64,000 bases of DNA from positions 218,501 to 282,500 of the forward strand of contig NZ_FXAK01000002.1 of NCBI RefSeq assembly GCF_900177515.1, written 5' to 3'. This document shows, piece by piece, positions 11,373 to 20,209 of the stretch. Within the stretch, counting starts at the first letter, position 1. Every line of letters starts with the position of its first letter. The translations under genes and the position numbers were made by a program. The stretch is from Azospirillum oryzae (GTDB lineage Bacteria > Pseudomonadota > Alphaproteobacteria > Azospirillales > Azospirillaceae). The notes below the pieces were generated by a model. It ran no database searches and was not told where the DNA came from. It was given only the letters and a program-made list of their open reading frames with translations.

Positions 11373-12467
11373 ATGGCCGTCATCCTCATCCGCGCCGACG
11401 CGTCGCCGACCATCGGCACCGGCCATGTCATGCGCTGCCTCGCCGTGGCCGAAGCGCTGCGCGACCAGGGTCACGAGGCGCTGTTCGCCGCCGTGGAATC
11501 CACTCCCGCCATCGACCGCCGGCTGTCGGCGGACGGTTTCCGCCATGTCTCCATCGCCGGGCCGGTGGGGCAGGCGGCGGATCTGGCCGCCACGCGGTCG
11601 CTCCTGCGGCGGGAGCATGGCACGGCCGTGATGCTCGACGGCTACCGCTTCGGCGAGGCCTACCGCGTCGGGTTGCAGGCGGCCGGCGCGCGGGTGCTGG
11701 CCTGGGACGATCTGGGCGACGGCACGCCGCTGCATGCCGACCTCGTCGTCAATGCCGCACCACAGGCGGCGGCCCTTCCCTATGAGGCGATGGCGCCCGG
11801 CGCCGTCCTGCTGCTCGGCCCCGGCTACGCCCCCTTGCGGCGGGAGGTGCGGCTGGCGGCGCAGGCGCCGCGGCGGACCATCGCCGACCGGCCGGTGCTG
11901 CTGGTCACCTTTGGCGGCTCCGACCCGCTCGGCCTGACCGGGCCGGTTCTGCAGGCGCTGGCGTTGAAACGGCCCGACGGCTGCCGCATCGTTGCCGTCG
12001 TCGGCGGCAGCAATCCCCAAGCAAACGTGGTGGCGGAGGAGGTGGCGGCGCTCGCCGCCGATGGCGTCACCGTGGAGATCGACTGCCCGCGGATGGGCGC
12101 GCTGATGGCCGACTGCGGTCTGGCGGTTTCGGCCGGCGGCGGCACCATGGGGGAACTTGCCGCGCTGGCGGTGCCGACCCTGCTGGTGGTCACCGCCGAC
12201 AATCAGGCGATGGCGAGCGGCGACGCCGCCGAACTCGGCTGGTGCACCGCCGTGGACGCCCGCGGCTGCGACCCCGCCAAGGCGGCGGCGGTCATCGCCG
12301 GGCGGGCGCTCGCCCTATGGTCCGACGTCGGGCAACGCCAGCGGATGCAGGATGCCGCCGCCGCGCTGCCGCTGGACGGCGACGGGGCGGTGCGCATCGC
12401 CAGCGCCCTGACCGGCCCGGCGCCCAAAGCCGGCAGCGCCGCCCGGCGGCGGACGGCGCTCGCCTGA
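11373..12467 (+). CDS. pseG: UDP-2,4-diacetamido-2,4,6-trideoxy-beta-L-altropyranose hydrolase (PseG)
   Basis: Removes UDP from the trideoxy-altrose intermediate in pseudaminic acid synthesis (PseG, GT-B fold). The 364-aa product begins with the family hallmark GTGHVMRCLAVAEAL, which carries the catalytic histidine. It also has a central LVTFGGSDPLGLT loop and a late SAGGGTMGELAAL nucleotide-binding motif. The ATG at 11373 is selected because the protein then starts directly with the conserved first strand (MAVILIRADAS). None of the other pse genes is in the window, so the pathway must be completed elsewhere or the enzyme serves a related nonulosonate. Its neighbours are glycosyltransferases, consistent with flagellin glycosylation. 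Confidence 0.85.
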   Translation: MAVILIRADASPTIGTGHVMRCLAVAEALRDQGHEALFAAVESTPAIDRRLSADGFRHVSIAGPVGQAADLAATRSLLRREHGTAVMLDGYRFGEAYRVGLQAAGARVLAWDDLGDGTPLHADLVVNAAPQAAALPYEAMAPGAVLLLGPGYAPLRREVRLAAQAPRRTIADRPVLLVTFGGSDPLGLTGPVLQALALKRPDGCRIVAVVGGSNPQANVVAEEVAALAADGVTVEIDCPRMGALMADCGLAVSAGGGTMGELAALAVPTLLVVTADNQAMASGDAAELGWCTAVDARGCDPAKAAAVIAGRALALWSDVGQRQRMQDAAAALPLDGDGAVRIASALTGPAPKAGSAARRRTALA

Positions 12468-12481
12468 TCCTGCCGTTCCCG

Positions 12482-12991
12482 TCAGCTGACCACGCGCCAC
12501 GTGCCGTCCGCCTGCTGACAGGCGGTGCCGAAGCCCTGCTGGGTGCGGCCCTGGACCACGATGGTGGTCTGGTATTCGCGGCAGAGCTGGCCCTGCGGCC
12601 CGGTGCCCTCGCGCACCGGCGTGTAGCTGCCGTAATTGCCGGTTTCCGGGTTGTTCCAGCGGATGGTGCTGCCGGTCGGCGCGCTGTAGGCGTTGACCGC
12701 CGCCTGCTGGGCATAATTCTGGTCGGCGCGGTCGAGGGAGGCGCCGGCCGCATTGCCCAACGCCGCACCCAGCAGCGTGCCGACGCCCACCGCTACCAGC
12801 TTGCCGCTGCCGCCGCCGAAGCGCGAGCCGGCCAGGCCGCCGACCACGCCACCCAGAACGGTGCCGGCCGTCTGCTTGTTGGCGCTGACGCCGCCATAGG
12901 AATCGCCGTAGCCCGGCTGGGCGCAGCCGGCAAGCGGGGCCGCGAGCAGGCTGGCGGACAGCGCGGCGGCGAGGAAGGGGCTGGCTTTCAT
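12482..12991 (-). CDS. glycine-zipper outer-membrane lipoprotein-like protein
   Basis: A 169-aa exported protein. The N-terminus is a signal peptide with a lipobox-like end (LAAPLAGC at about residues 16-23), so it is probably a lipoprotein. Residues about 40-85 are a glycine-zipper segment (GGVVGGLAGSRFGGGSG and VGTLLGAALGNAAGA) as in the Rickettsia 17-kDa surface antigen / RT0821 family. A C-terminal domain has two cysteines (QLCREY and TACQQADGTW). GAGAGCC precedes the ATG. It is convergent with pseG, with only 14 bases between stops, and divergent from the acyl-CoA synthetase. Such proteins are thought to stabilise the envelope; the exact role is unknown. Confidence 0.75.
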   Translation of the reverse strand: MKASPFLAAALSASLLAAPLAGCAQPGYGDSYGGVSANKQTAGTVLGGVVGGLAGSRFGGGSGKLVAVGVGTLLGAALGNAAGASLDRADQNYAQQAAVNAYSAPTGSTIRWNNPETGNYGSYTPVREGTGPQGQLCREYQTTIVVQGRTQQGFGTACQQADGTWRVVS

Positions 12992-13171
12992 GGTGGCTCT
13001 CGTCCTGTTGGGTCCTGTTTGGATCGGCACGAAACAGTTCGTTCCTGACGCCATCAACATGGCTGACCCGCATCTTATTCCCGGTGCGTGACGCGGTGCC
13101 TCGCTTGCCCCTATGATCGTGCCAACGGTTCCACAAAGGAATCGACGACAAGCCCTTGGGAGGGAACGAAC

Positions 13172-14788
13172 ATGCTGCCCAACGCGGACAGCTGGGAAGG
13201 GGTATCCCGCGCCTTCGCCTGGCGCGTGCCCGACCGCTACAACATCGGCGTCGACGTCTGCGACCGCTGGGCCGAGACGGACCCCGGCCGCATCGCCCTG
13301 ATCCACAAGCGGCGCGACGGCGGAACCGAGGAATACCGGTTCGCCGACATCCGCGCCCTGTCCAACCGCTTCGCTAATGCGCTGGCGGCCCAAGGCGTCG
13401 CGCGCGGCGACCGGGTCGGCATCCTGCTGCCCCAGGCGCCGGAGACCGCGATCAGCCATGTCGCGGTCTACAAGATGGGCGGCATCGCCGTGCCGCTGTT
13501 CTCGCTGTTCGGGGTGGAGGCGCTGGAATATCGGCTGGCCAACTGCGGCGCCCGCGCCGTGGTCACCGACGCCGCCGGAGCCGCCAAGATCGCCCAGATC
13601 CGCGACCGGCTGCCGGAACTGCGCGCAGTCTTCCGCATCGACGGGTCGGGTCCCGGCTGCCTGGATTGGCATGGGCTGTGCGACGCGGCGTCCGACAGCT
13701 TCACCCCGGCCGACACCGGGCCGGACGATCCGGCGCTGATCATCTATACCTCCGGCACCACCGGCCAGCCCAAGGGCGCGCTGCATGCGCATCGGGTGCT
13801 GCTGGGCCATCTGCCGGGCGTGGAGATGTCGCACGACCTGTTCCCGCAGCCGGGCGACCGCATCTGGACGCCGGCCGACTGGGCGTGGATCGGCGGCTTG
13901 CTCGACGTGCTGCTGCCGGCCTGGCACCATGGGGTGACGGTGGTTTCCCACCGCTTCGAGAAATTCGACGCGGAAGCTGCCTTCGCTTTGCTGGCCGAAT
14001 TCCAGGTGCGCAACGCCTTCCTGCCGCCGACGGCACTGAAGATGATGCGGGCGGTGAAGAACCCGCGGGCGCGCCATCGCATCGACATGCGCTCCGTCGC
14101 CAGCGGCGGCGAGACGCTGGGCGCCGGGCTGCTCGACTGGGGGCGCGAGACCTTCGGCGTGACGATCAACGAGTTCTACGGCCAGACCGAATGCAACATG
14201 ATCGTCTCCTCGGCCGCGACGCTGATGGCGCCGAAGCCCGGCATCATGGGACGTCCGGTCCCCGGCCATGACGTGGCTGTGATCGACGGGCAGGGCAACC
14301 GGCTGCCGCCGGGGCAACTCGGCCTGATCGCCGTGCATCGGCCGGACCCGGTGATGTTCCTCGGTTATTGGAACAACCCGGACGCCACCGCGGCGAAATT
14401 CATCGACGACTGGCTGGTTACCGGCGACCAGGGAGAGCTGGACGAGGACGGCTATATCCGCTTCGTCGGGCGGGACGACGACGTCATCACCTCGGCCGGT
14501 TACCGCATCGGCCCCGGCGAGATCGAGGATTGCCTGATCGGCCATCCCGCCGTCCGCATGGCGGCGGTGGTCGGCGTGCCCGACCCGTTGCGCACGGAGA
14601 TCGTCAAGGCCTTCATCGTCCTGCAGGAGGGGGTGACGCCGGACGACGCGCTGGTCGCCTCGATCCAGGAGCATGTAAAGACCCGGCTGGCCGCCCACGA
14701 ATATCCGCGCTCGATCGAATTTCTTGAAAGCCTGCCCATGACCACCACCGGCAAGATCATTCGCCGGGAGTTGAGGAATCGCTCGTAA
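13172..14788 (+). CDS. AMP-dependent acyl-CoA synthetase (acetyl-CoA synthetase-like)
   Basis: Activates a carboxylic acid to its CoA thioester through an acyl-adenylate. The 538-aa protein has the P-loop YTSGTTGQPKG (about residues 192-202), the adenylate motif NEFYGQTECN, the hinge aspartate in TGDQGELDEDGYIRFVGRDDD, and the C-terminal catalytic lysine in TTTGKIIRREL. Substrate length is not obvious; the length and the YGQTE motif resemble acetate/propionate or medium-chain enzymes. The start at 13172 follows GGGAGGG. The TauE-like exporter begins four bases after its stop, so the two are probably co-transcribed. Confidence 0.85.
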   Translation: MLPNADSWEGVSRAFAWRVPDRYNIGVDVCDRWAETDPGRIALIHKRRDGGTEEYRFADIRALSNRFANALAAQGVARGDRVGILLPQAPETAISHVAVYKMGGIAVPLFSLFGVEALEYRLANCGARAVVTDAAGAAKIAQIRDRLPELRAVFRIDGSGPGCLDWHGLCDAASDSFTPADTGPDDPALIIYTSGTTGQPKGALHAHRVLLGHLPGVEMSHDLFPQPGDRIWTPADWAWIGGLLDVLLPAWHHGVTVVSHRFEKFDAEAAFALLAEFQVRNAFLPPTALKMMRAVKNPRARHRIDMRSVASGGETLGAGLLDWGRETFGVTINEFYGQTECNMIVSSAATLMAPKPGIMGRPVPGHDVAVIDGQGNRLPPGQLGLIAVHRPDPVMFLGYWNNPDATAAKFIDDWLVTGDQGELDEDGYIRFVGRDDDVITSAGYRIGPGEIEDCLIGHPAVRMAAVVGVPDPLRTEIVKAFIVLQEGVTPDDALVASIQEHVKTRLAAHEYPRSIEFLESLPMTTTGKIIRRELRNRS

Positions 14789-14792
14789 TATC

Positions 14793-15530
14793 ATGATCGA
14801 ATTAATTTTATTGGCTGCGGCCTTTCTGGCCGGAGCGATGAATGCCGTTGCCGGCGGGGGAAGTTTCCTGACCCTGCCGGCCCTGATCTACGCCGGGGTG
14901 CCGCCGGTCGCCGCCAACGCCACCGGCACGGTCGCCCTGCTGCCCGGCTATGCCAGCGGCGTCTATGGCTACCGCCAGGACCTGACGCCGGTCGGCACGC
15001 TCGGCCTGCCGCTGCTGTCGGCGGTCAGTCTTGTCGGCGGGCTGGCCGGGGCCGGGCTGCTGCTGGTGACGCCGGATTCGGTGTTCCGTGGCATCGTGCC
15101 CTGGCTCCTGCTGCTGGCCACGGGTCTGTTCGCCTTCGGTAACATGCTGGCGCAGCGGCTGCGCAGCCTGGGCCTGCACGGCAACGGAGCAATGCTGGGC
15201 ACGCTGTTCGCCGTCTCGGTCTATGGCGGCTATTTCAACGGCGGGCTCGGCATCCTGCTGCTGGCGCAGTTGAGCCTGTTCGGCATGACCGACCTGAATG
15301 CCATGAACGGGCTGAAGAACCTGTTCTCCGCCGTGCTGACCGCCATCGCCGTGGTGGCTTACGCCGCCGGCGGGGCGGTGGAATGGCCGAAGGCGCTGCT
15401 GATGGTGGTGGCCGCGGTCGCCGGCGGCTATGTCGGCGCCCGGCTGGGCCGCAAGATCCCCAAGCCGATCCTGCGCGCCGGCATCATCGCCGTCGGGCTG
15501 GTGATGAGTGCGGTGTTCTTCCTGAAATGA
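14793..15530 (+). CDS. TauE/SafE family sulfite/organic-anion exporter
   Basis: A 245-aa integral membrane protein with about eight hydrophobic segments. It shows the TauE/SafE pattern of two homologous halves, the first with AGAMNAVAGGGSFLTLPAL and the second with YGGYFNGGLGILLLA. Members export sulfite, sulfoacetate or other organic anions; the substrate is not predictable. The gene follows the acyl-CoA synthetase by four bases and is probably translated from the same mRNA. Confidence 0.8.
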   Translation: MIELILLAAAFLAGAMNAVAGGGSFLTLPALIYAGVPPVAANATGTVALLPGYASGVYGYRQDLTPVGTLGLPLLSAVSLVGGLAGAGLLLVTPDSVFRGIVPWLLLLATGLFAFGNMLAQRLRSLGLHGNGAMLGTLFAVSVYGGYFNGGLGILLLAQLSLFGMTDLNAMNGLKNLFSAVLTAIAVVAYAAGGAVEWPKALLMVVAAVAGGYVGARLGRKIPKPILRAGIIAVGLVMSAVFFLK

Positions 15531-15572
15531 TCGCGCTATAGAGGGCGCTCCCCGTCTTTTGGATCTGCCGCC

Positions 15573-16277
15573 ATGCTGACCGTATCCGATCTCGACCTGT
15601 ATTATGGCGATGCCCAGGCGCTCGACGGCGTCACGCTGCAGGTGGCGGCGGGGCAGACCACCGCCATCGTCGGCGCCAACGGGGCCGGCAAGACCTCGCT
15701 GATCCGCGCCATCTCCGGCATCCTGAAGCCGGCACGGGGCAGCATCCGCTTCAAGGACCGCGAGATCGCCGGCCTGCCTAGCCATGTCGTCTGCGACCTC
15801 GGCATCGGGCAGGTGGCGGAGGGGCGGCAGATCTTCCCGACGTTGAGCGTGCGGGAGAATCTGGAGATGGGCGCCGTCATCCCGCGTGCCCGGTCCAGCG
15901 CGCGCCAGACCTATGACCGGGTGCTGGCCCTGTTCCCCCGCCTGCGCGAAAGACTGGACCAGGCGGCCGGCACCCTGTCCGGCGGCGAGCAGCAGATGCT
16001 GGCGATCGGCCGCTGCCTGATGGGCAAGCCGGACCTCATCATGTTTGACGAGCCGTCGCTCGGCCTGTCGCCGGCCCTGGTGCAGGAGCTGTTCCGCATC
16101 ATCCGTTCCCTGGCGGCCGAGGGCATGACGATCATTCTGGTCGAACAGAATGTCGCCGCCTCCCTGCGCATCGCCCAGGCGGCCTATGTGCTCGAAAACG
16201 GCCGGGTGGTGCTGTCGGGCACCGGGGAGGCGCTGCTGGCCGACCCGGCGGTGAAGCAGGCCTATCTGGGGCTGTGA
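15573..16277 (+). CDS. livF: branched-chain amino acid-type ABC transporter ATPase (LivF-like), orphan
   Basis: A 234-aa ATPase with Walker A GANGAGKTS, signature LSGGEQQ, Walker B LIMFDEPSLGLSP and switch histidine replaced in the context ILVEQN, as is normal for LivF. No permease or binding protein lies beside it. A LivHMG cluster without LivF is found on the opposite strand at 48.1-50.7 kb, and pairing of the two is a reasonable inference. It may be co-transcribed with the TauE-like exporter (42-base gap). No terminator is obvious after it. Confidence 0.85.
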   Translation: MLTVSDLDLYYGDAQALDGVTLQVAAGQTTAIVGANGAGKTSLIRAISGILKPARGSIRFKDREIAGLPSHVVCDLGIGQVAEGRQIFPTLSVRENLEMGAVIPRARSSARQTYDRVLALFPRLRERLDQAAGTLSGGEQQMLAIGRCLMGKPDLIMFDEPSLGLSPALVQELFRIIRSLAAEGMTIILVEQNVAASLRIAQAAYVLENGRVVLSGTGEALLADPAVKQAYLGL

Positions 16278-16386
16278 TCCGGAAACCCTCCGGCTGGCGA
16301 TACCCCCCTTATCCTCCTATCGTTGAATATACGAACCATCTACAGTCCCCCTAAGCTGGCAGTCCAAGAATAAGCGGACGGGGATC

Positions 16387-17382
16387 ATGGCGGCAGGCTG
16401 CACCAGGCGAACGACATTGCTGGCGGCCGGCGCGCTGCTGGCATCGGCGACGCTCCGGCACGCGGTGGCTGCCGACCGGCCCGTCGTCCGCGCCGGGGTT
16501 TTGAAGTTCGGCACGGTCAGCTGGGAACTCGACACCGTCCGCGCCAACGGCTTCGACCGCCAAGCCGGCATCGACCTGCAACTGGTGGAACTGGCCGGCA
16601 ACCCCGCCACCCAGGTCGCGCTCCAGGCCGGCGGGGTGGAGATCATCGTTTCCGACTGGCTGTGGGTGTCGCGGATGCGCAGCAAGGGGGAGGCGCTGTG
16701 CTTCATCCCCTATTCGACCGCCCTCGGCGCGCTGGTGGTTCCGGCCCAATCCGCCATCGCCGGGATCGGCGACCTGCGGGGCAAGCGCATCGGGGTGGCC
16801 GGCAGCCCGCTCGACAAGAGCTGGCTTTTGCTGAAGGCCCTGGCCGCCGACCGGCACGGGCTGTCGCTCGACCGCGATGCGCAACCCTTCTTCGCCGCAC
16901 CGCCGCTGCTGAACAGCAAGATCGCCGACGGCGACCTGGACGCCGTGCTGACCTTCTGGCCCTTCGCCGCCCGGCTGGAGGCGAAGGGCATGCGCGTGAC
17001 CATGACCGTGTCCGACATGCTGGAGGCGCTGGGCCAGCCGGCGACGGTGCCCTCCATCGGCTATGTCTTCCGCGAGGAATGGGCGCGCGCCAACCCGGCC
17101 GCCCTCGCCGGATTCCAGGCAGCGACCAACAAGGCGAAGACCCTGCTGGCGGACTCCGACGCCGCCTGGGACCGGCTCGCCCCGCTGATGCAGGCGGAGG
17201 ATGACGCCACCTTCCGCACCCTGCGCGACCGCTACCGTGACGGCATCCCGCGCCGCTGGACCGAGGAGGAGCGGGCAGGGGCGGCGAAGCTCTATGCGCT
17301 GCTGGCGCGGCTGGGCGGGCGGGAACTGGTCGGCGACGCGCCCGCCATCGCCCCCGGCACCTTCTGGACCGGCGGGGCCTGA
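16387..17382 (+). CDS. ABC transporter substrate-binding protein (nitrate/sulfonate/taurine type)
   Basis: A 331-aa periplasmic protein with an RR-containing export signal (CTRRTTLLAAGALLASA), possibly Tat-dependent. It belongs to the SsuA/TauA/NMT1-like fold: VLKFGTVSWELDTV near the mature N-terminus and LRGKRIGVAGSPLDKSW in the middle. The ligand is unknown. The permease starts four bases after its stop and the ATPase overlaps the permease, giving a complete SBP-permease-ATPase transporter at 16.4-18.9 kb. Confidence 0.8.
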   Translation: MAAGCTRRTTLLAAGALLASATLRHAVAADRPVVRAGVLKFGTVSWELDTVRANGFDRQAGIDLQLVELAGNPATQVALQAGGVEIIVSDWLWVSRMRSKGEALCFIPYSTALGALVVPAQSAIAGIGDLRGKRIGVAGSPLDKSWLLLKALAADRHGLSLDRDAQPFFAAPPLLNSKIADGDLDAVLTFWPFAARLEAKGMRVTMTVSDMLEALGQPATVPSIGYVFREEWARANPAALAGFQAATNKAKTLLADSDAAWDRLAPLMQAEDDATFRTLRDRYRDGIPRRWTEEERAGAAKLYALLARLGGRELVGDAPAIAPGTFWTGGA

Positions 17383-17385
17383 CCG

Positions 17386-18153
17386 GTGCGCCGCGCCCTT
17401 ATGCCCGCCCTGATGCCTGTTGCGTCGATCCTGCTGCTGCTGGCGCTGTGGCAGGGCGCGGCACTGTCCATCGGTGGGCGCCTGCTGCCGGGACCGCTCG
17501 TGGTGGCCGAGGCGCTGCTGCGCGAGGCGGAGAGCGGCGCGCTGTTCCATCACATGGGCGTCACGCTGCTGCGGGTGCTGGCGGCCTTCGCGCTCGCCAT
17601 GTCCATCGGGGTCGGGCTCGGCCTGCCGATGGGACGCTCGCCCTTCATCGACCGGCTGTTCGGTCCCTGGCTGGTCTTCTTCCTGAACCTGCCGGCGCTG
17701 GTGGTCATCGTGCTGGCCTATGTCTGGTTCGGATTGACCGAGGCGGCGGCCATCGGCGCCGTCGCCGTTAACAAGATTCCCAACACGGTGGTCCTGGTGC
17801 GGGCCGGCGCCCGCGCCATCGACGAGGGGCTGATCGACATGGCCCGCGTCTACCGCCTGTCGCCCGCGGACCGGCTTCGCCATGTGCTGCTGCCGCAACT
17901 CACCCCCACCATCGCCGCGGCTGCGCGGTCCGGCCTGGCGCTGATCTGGAAGATCGTGCTGGTGGTCGAACTGCTGGGCCGCAGCGACGGTGTCGGATTC
18001 CAGATCAACCTCTTATTTCAGACCTTCGATGTCGCAGGAATCCTGGCTTACACCATCGCGTTCGTGGCCGTGGTCCAGCTTCTGGAATACGGCGTCCTGC
18101 AGCCGGTCGAGCGCCATTGCCAGCGCTGGCGGCGGATGCCCGCTGAAGCTTGA
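17386..18153 (+). CDS. ABC transporter permease (TauC/SsuC type)
   Basis: A 255-aa inner-membrane permease of the binding-protein-dependent family, with about six membrane segments. The EAA-like loop facing the ATPase is MARVYRLSPADRLRHVLLPQL. Start is GTG at 17386; an ATG at 17401 is also possible and would remove five residues. It partners the SBP immediately upstream and the ATPase that overlaps its 3' end. Confidence 0.85.
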   Translation: MRRALMPALMPVASILLLLALWQGAALSIGGRLLPGPLVVAEALLREAESGALFHHMGVTLLRVLAAFALAMSIGVGLGLPMGRSPFIDRLFGPWLVFFLNLPALVVIVLAYVWFGLTEAAAIGAVAVNKIPNTVVLVRAGARAIDEGLIDMARVYRLSPADRLRHVLLPQLTPTIAAAARSGLALIWKIVLVVELLGRSDGVGFQINLLFQTFDVAGILAYTIAFVAVVQLLEYGVLQPVERHCQRWRRMPAEA

Positions 18154-18865
18154 GATCCGCTCCAAGCGCTTCGGCGCGGTGGAGGCGGTGCGCGGCCTGA
18201 CCCTGTCCGCCGCGGCGGGGGAGGTCGTGGCCCTGGTCGGCCCCAGCGGCTGCGGCAAGACGACCGCGCTCGGCATCGTCGCCGGGCTGGACCACGATTT
18301 CGACGGCATGGTGGAGGTCGGGCCGCGGCAGGACGGCGGGCCGGCCCGGCTCGGCTATGTCTTCCAGGAGCCGCGCCTGCTGCCCTGGCGAACCGTCCGG
18401 CAGAATCTGGCGCTGGTCCTCCCGCGCGCGCAGCGCCGCGGCCCGGCGGTCGACGCCATGCTCGACGCGCTGGAACTGTCGCCCTTCGCCGACCGTTTCC
18501 CGACCCAGCTGTCTCTCGGCATGGCGCGGCGGGTGGCGCTGGCCCGCGCCTTCCTGGTGGAGCCGGACCTGCTGCTGATGGACGAGCCCTTCGTCTCGCT
18601 GGACGAGCCGACGGCGCTCCGGCTGCGCACCCTGCTGTCGCAGTTGCTGGACCGGCGGCCGGCCACCGTCCTGCTGGTCACCCACAATCTGCGCGAGGCT
18701 CTGGCGCTGGCCGACCGGCTGCTTCTGCTGGCGCCATCGCCGGGCCGGGTGGTGGCGGAGGTGCCCGTGACCGTCCCCCGCGCCGCCCGCGATGACGCCA
18801 CCGTCGAGGCCCTGCGCCGCGACCTGCTGTCCCGGCCGGAACCGGCCTTCCGGCTGCTGGCCTGA
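18029..18865 (+). CDS. ABC transporter ATPase (TauB/SsuB type), start uncertain
   Basis: The ATPase domain has Walker A GPSGCGKTT, Q-loop VFQEPRLLPW, a signature-like LSLGMARRVALARA, Walker B LLLMDEPFVSLDE and switch histidine in VTHNLREA. The signature is degenerate: LSLGM stands where LSGGM is usual. The conserved domain starts around 18143. The only in-frame ATG before it is at 18029, which would give a 278-aa protein with a 38-residue non-family extension overlapping the permease by 125 bases. A CTG at 18143, eleven bases before the permease stop codon, is the alternative. Operon with the permease and SBP. Confidence 0.75.
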   Translation: MSQESWLTPSRSWPWSSFWNTASCSRSSAIASAGGGCPLKLEIRSKRFGAVEAVRGLTLSAAAGEVVALVGPSGCGKTTALGIVAGLDHDFDGMVEVGPRQDGGPARLGYVFQEPRLLPWRTVRQNLALVLPRAQRRGPAVDAMLDALELSPFADRFPTQLSLGMARRVALARAFLVEPDLLLMDEPFVSLDEPTALRLRTLLSQLLDRRPATVLLVTHNLREALALADRLLLLAPSPGRVVAEVPVTVPRAARDDATVEALRRDLLSRPEPAFRLLA

Positions 18866-18972
18866 CCCTTCGCGGCGTGTGGGTCCATTTGCCGCTCGTC
18901 CGTTTACGAATGCTGCGGTATCTTGCCTCGCTGCCGGGTATGTCCGGCGATTGCGGGGGGTGGCGGAGCCGG

Positions 18973-19431
18973 ATGGCCTTCGGTCGATCGACAGTGCGGC
19001 GGGTGCGGCGGCTCGGCCTGGTGGCCGGGATGGTCGCGCTGTTGCTGCAGGTCATCGCCTGGGGCTGGATGCCGATGGCTCCCGGAATCGCCCGCGCCGG
19101 CGAGACCGCTTCGCTGCCGATCTGTTCCTCCGACGGCCTGACCACCATCCAGGTCGACGCCACCCTTTATGGGATCGGCGAGATCAGGCTCGCTTCCGAT
19201 GATGGCGGCCCTGACAAATCACCGGATCACGCGCCATCCGACACCGGCCCCGCCACTGGCCATTGCCCGCTCTGTCCGCTGGTGGCCGGGCTGGCCCTGC
19301 CGCCGCCGCCACTGATGGTCGGCCCGACTCTCGCCATGGCCAGCGACACCCGCCTGCTGCCGGGAGAACGCATCGCCGCCGGCTGGTTCCTGTCGACTCT
19401 CCAGGCCCGCGCACCACCGTTGCTCGGCTGA
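18973..19431 (+). CDS. DUF2946-family exported protein, probably copper-linked
   Basis: A 152-aa protein with one hydrophobic segment near the N-terminus (GLVAGMVALLLQVIAWGW). The C-terminal part carries the DUF2946 hallmark HCPLCPL followed by a proline-rich stretch. The ATG at 18973 is chosen because it gives a normal signal/anchor; in-frame starts at 18877 and 18910 also exist. It precedes a PCu(A)C copper chaperone gene by 183 bases. DUF2946 proteins often accompany copper genes, so copper homeostasis is the likely context; biochemical function is unknown. Confidence 0.65.
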   Translation: MAFGRSTVRRVRRLGLVAGMVALLLQVIAWGWMPMAPGIARAGETASLPICSSDGLTTIQVDATLYGIGEIRLASDDGGPDKSPDHAPSDTGPATGHCPLCPLVAGLALPPPPLMVGPTLAMASDTRLLPGERIAAGWFLSTLQARAPPLLG

Positions 19432-19614
19432 TCTTCACGGCTGCTCAGCCATAGCCGCCGCGTGCATCGCCACGCCCGCTTTCCGTCCGGAACGGTGCGT
19501 CTGGCGGGCCATCCACGCTTTCCAACGCGCAACCTTCCAATCCACGCCCCGCGGCATCCCCCGCCGCGGCGGCTCCCCTCTGCTGTTCACATCCGCATTC
19601 CAGGAGAAGAGTCC

Positions 19615-20142
19615 ATGAAGCGCTTTCTCGGCATCGCCGCCGCCGTCGCCCTGTTCGGTGCCGTCCCCGCCCTGGCCCACAGCTACAAGGCCGGCCCGAT
19701 CGAGATCGGCCATCCCTGGGCACGCGCCACCGCACCGTCCGCACCGAACGGTGGCGCTTACCTGTCGCTGAACAACACCGGCAGCACGGAAGACCGTCTG
19801 GTTTCCGCCTCGACCCCGGCGGCGGAAAAGGCGGAACTGCACACCCATTTGAACGAAAACGGCGTGATGAAGATGCGGGAGGTTCCGGCCATCCCGGTTG
19901 CGCCGGGCGAGCAGGTGCAACTGGCGCCCGGCGGCCTGCATATCATGCTGCTCGGCCTCAAGAAGCCGCTGGAGAAGGGCGCCCGCATCCCCATGACCCT
20001 GAATTTCGAAAAGGCAGGCAGCGTCGATGTCGAGATCGCCGTCGAGGCGGCCGGACAGAGCGCACCTCAGGCCGAAAGCCACATGGGCGCCATGGGCGGT
20101 GCCGGCCACGGCCACAATGGCGATCCGGCCAAGAAGCAGTGA
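19615..20142 (+). CDS. periplasmic copper chaperone PCu(A)C
   Basis: A 175-aa exported protein with a clean signal peptide ending at ALAHSY. The PCu(A)C copper ligands are recognisable: a histidine/methionine cluster (ELHTHLNENGVMKMR) and a later GGLHIML. A C-terminal histidine/glycine/methionine tail (HMGAMGGAGHGHN) may add weak metal binding. Members deliver Cu(I) to cytochrome c oxidase assembly. AGGAGAAGAG precedes the ATG. A strong hairpin follows the gene. The DUF2946 gene upstream fits a copper role. Confidence 0.88.
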   Translation: MKRFLGIAAAVALFGAVPALAHSYKAGPIEIGHPWARATAPSAPNGGAYLSLNNTGSTEDRLVSASTPAAEKAELHTHLNENGVMKMREVPAIPVAPGEQVQLAPGGLHIMLLGLKKPLEKGARIPMTLNFEKAGSVDVEIAVEAAGQSAPQAESHMGAMGGAGHGHNGDPAKKQ

Positions 20143-20149
20143 CGCAAAA

Positions 20150-20178
20150 GGCCGCCGGCGGGGGAACCGCCGGCGGCC
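20150..20178. terminator. GC-rich hairpin after the copper chaperone
   Basis: A perfect 12-bp stem (GGCCGCCGGCGG / CCGCCGGCGGCC) with a 5-base loop lies between two convergent genes, followed on the plus strand by TCTCTCC. It probably serves both strands. Confidence 0.75.
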
Positions 20179-20209
20179 TCTCTCCACTGCTGCGCTACGC
20201 TCGGCCCCG

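Noticed and set aside
12482..14794. Long minus-strand open frame (770 aa) spanning the acyl-CoA synthetase and the lipoprotein gene
   Set aside because: Only its last 169 residues look like a protein; the rest is the high-GC antisense of the acyl-CoA synthetase, with shadow-type histidine/glutamine/arginine composition.
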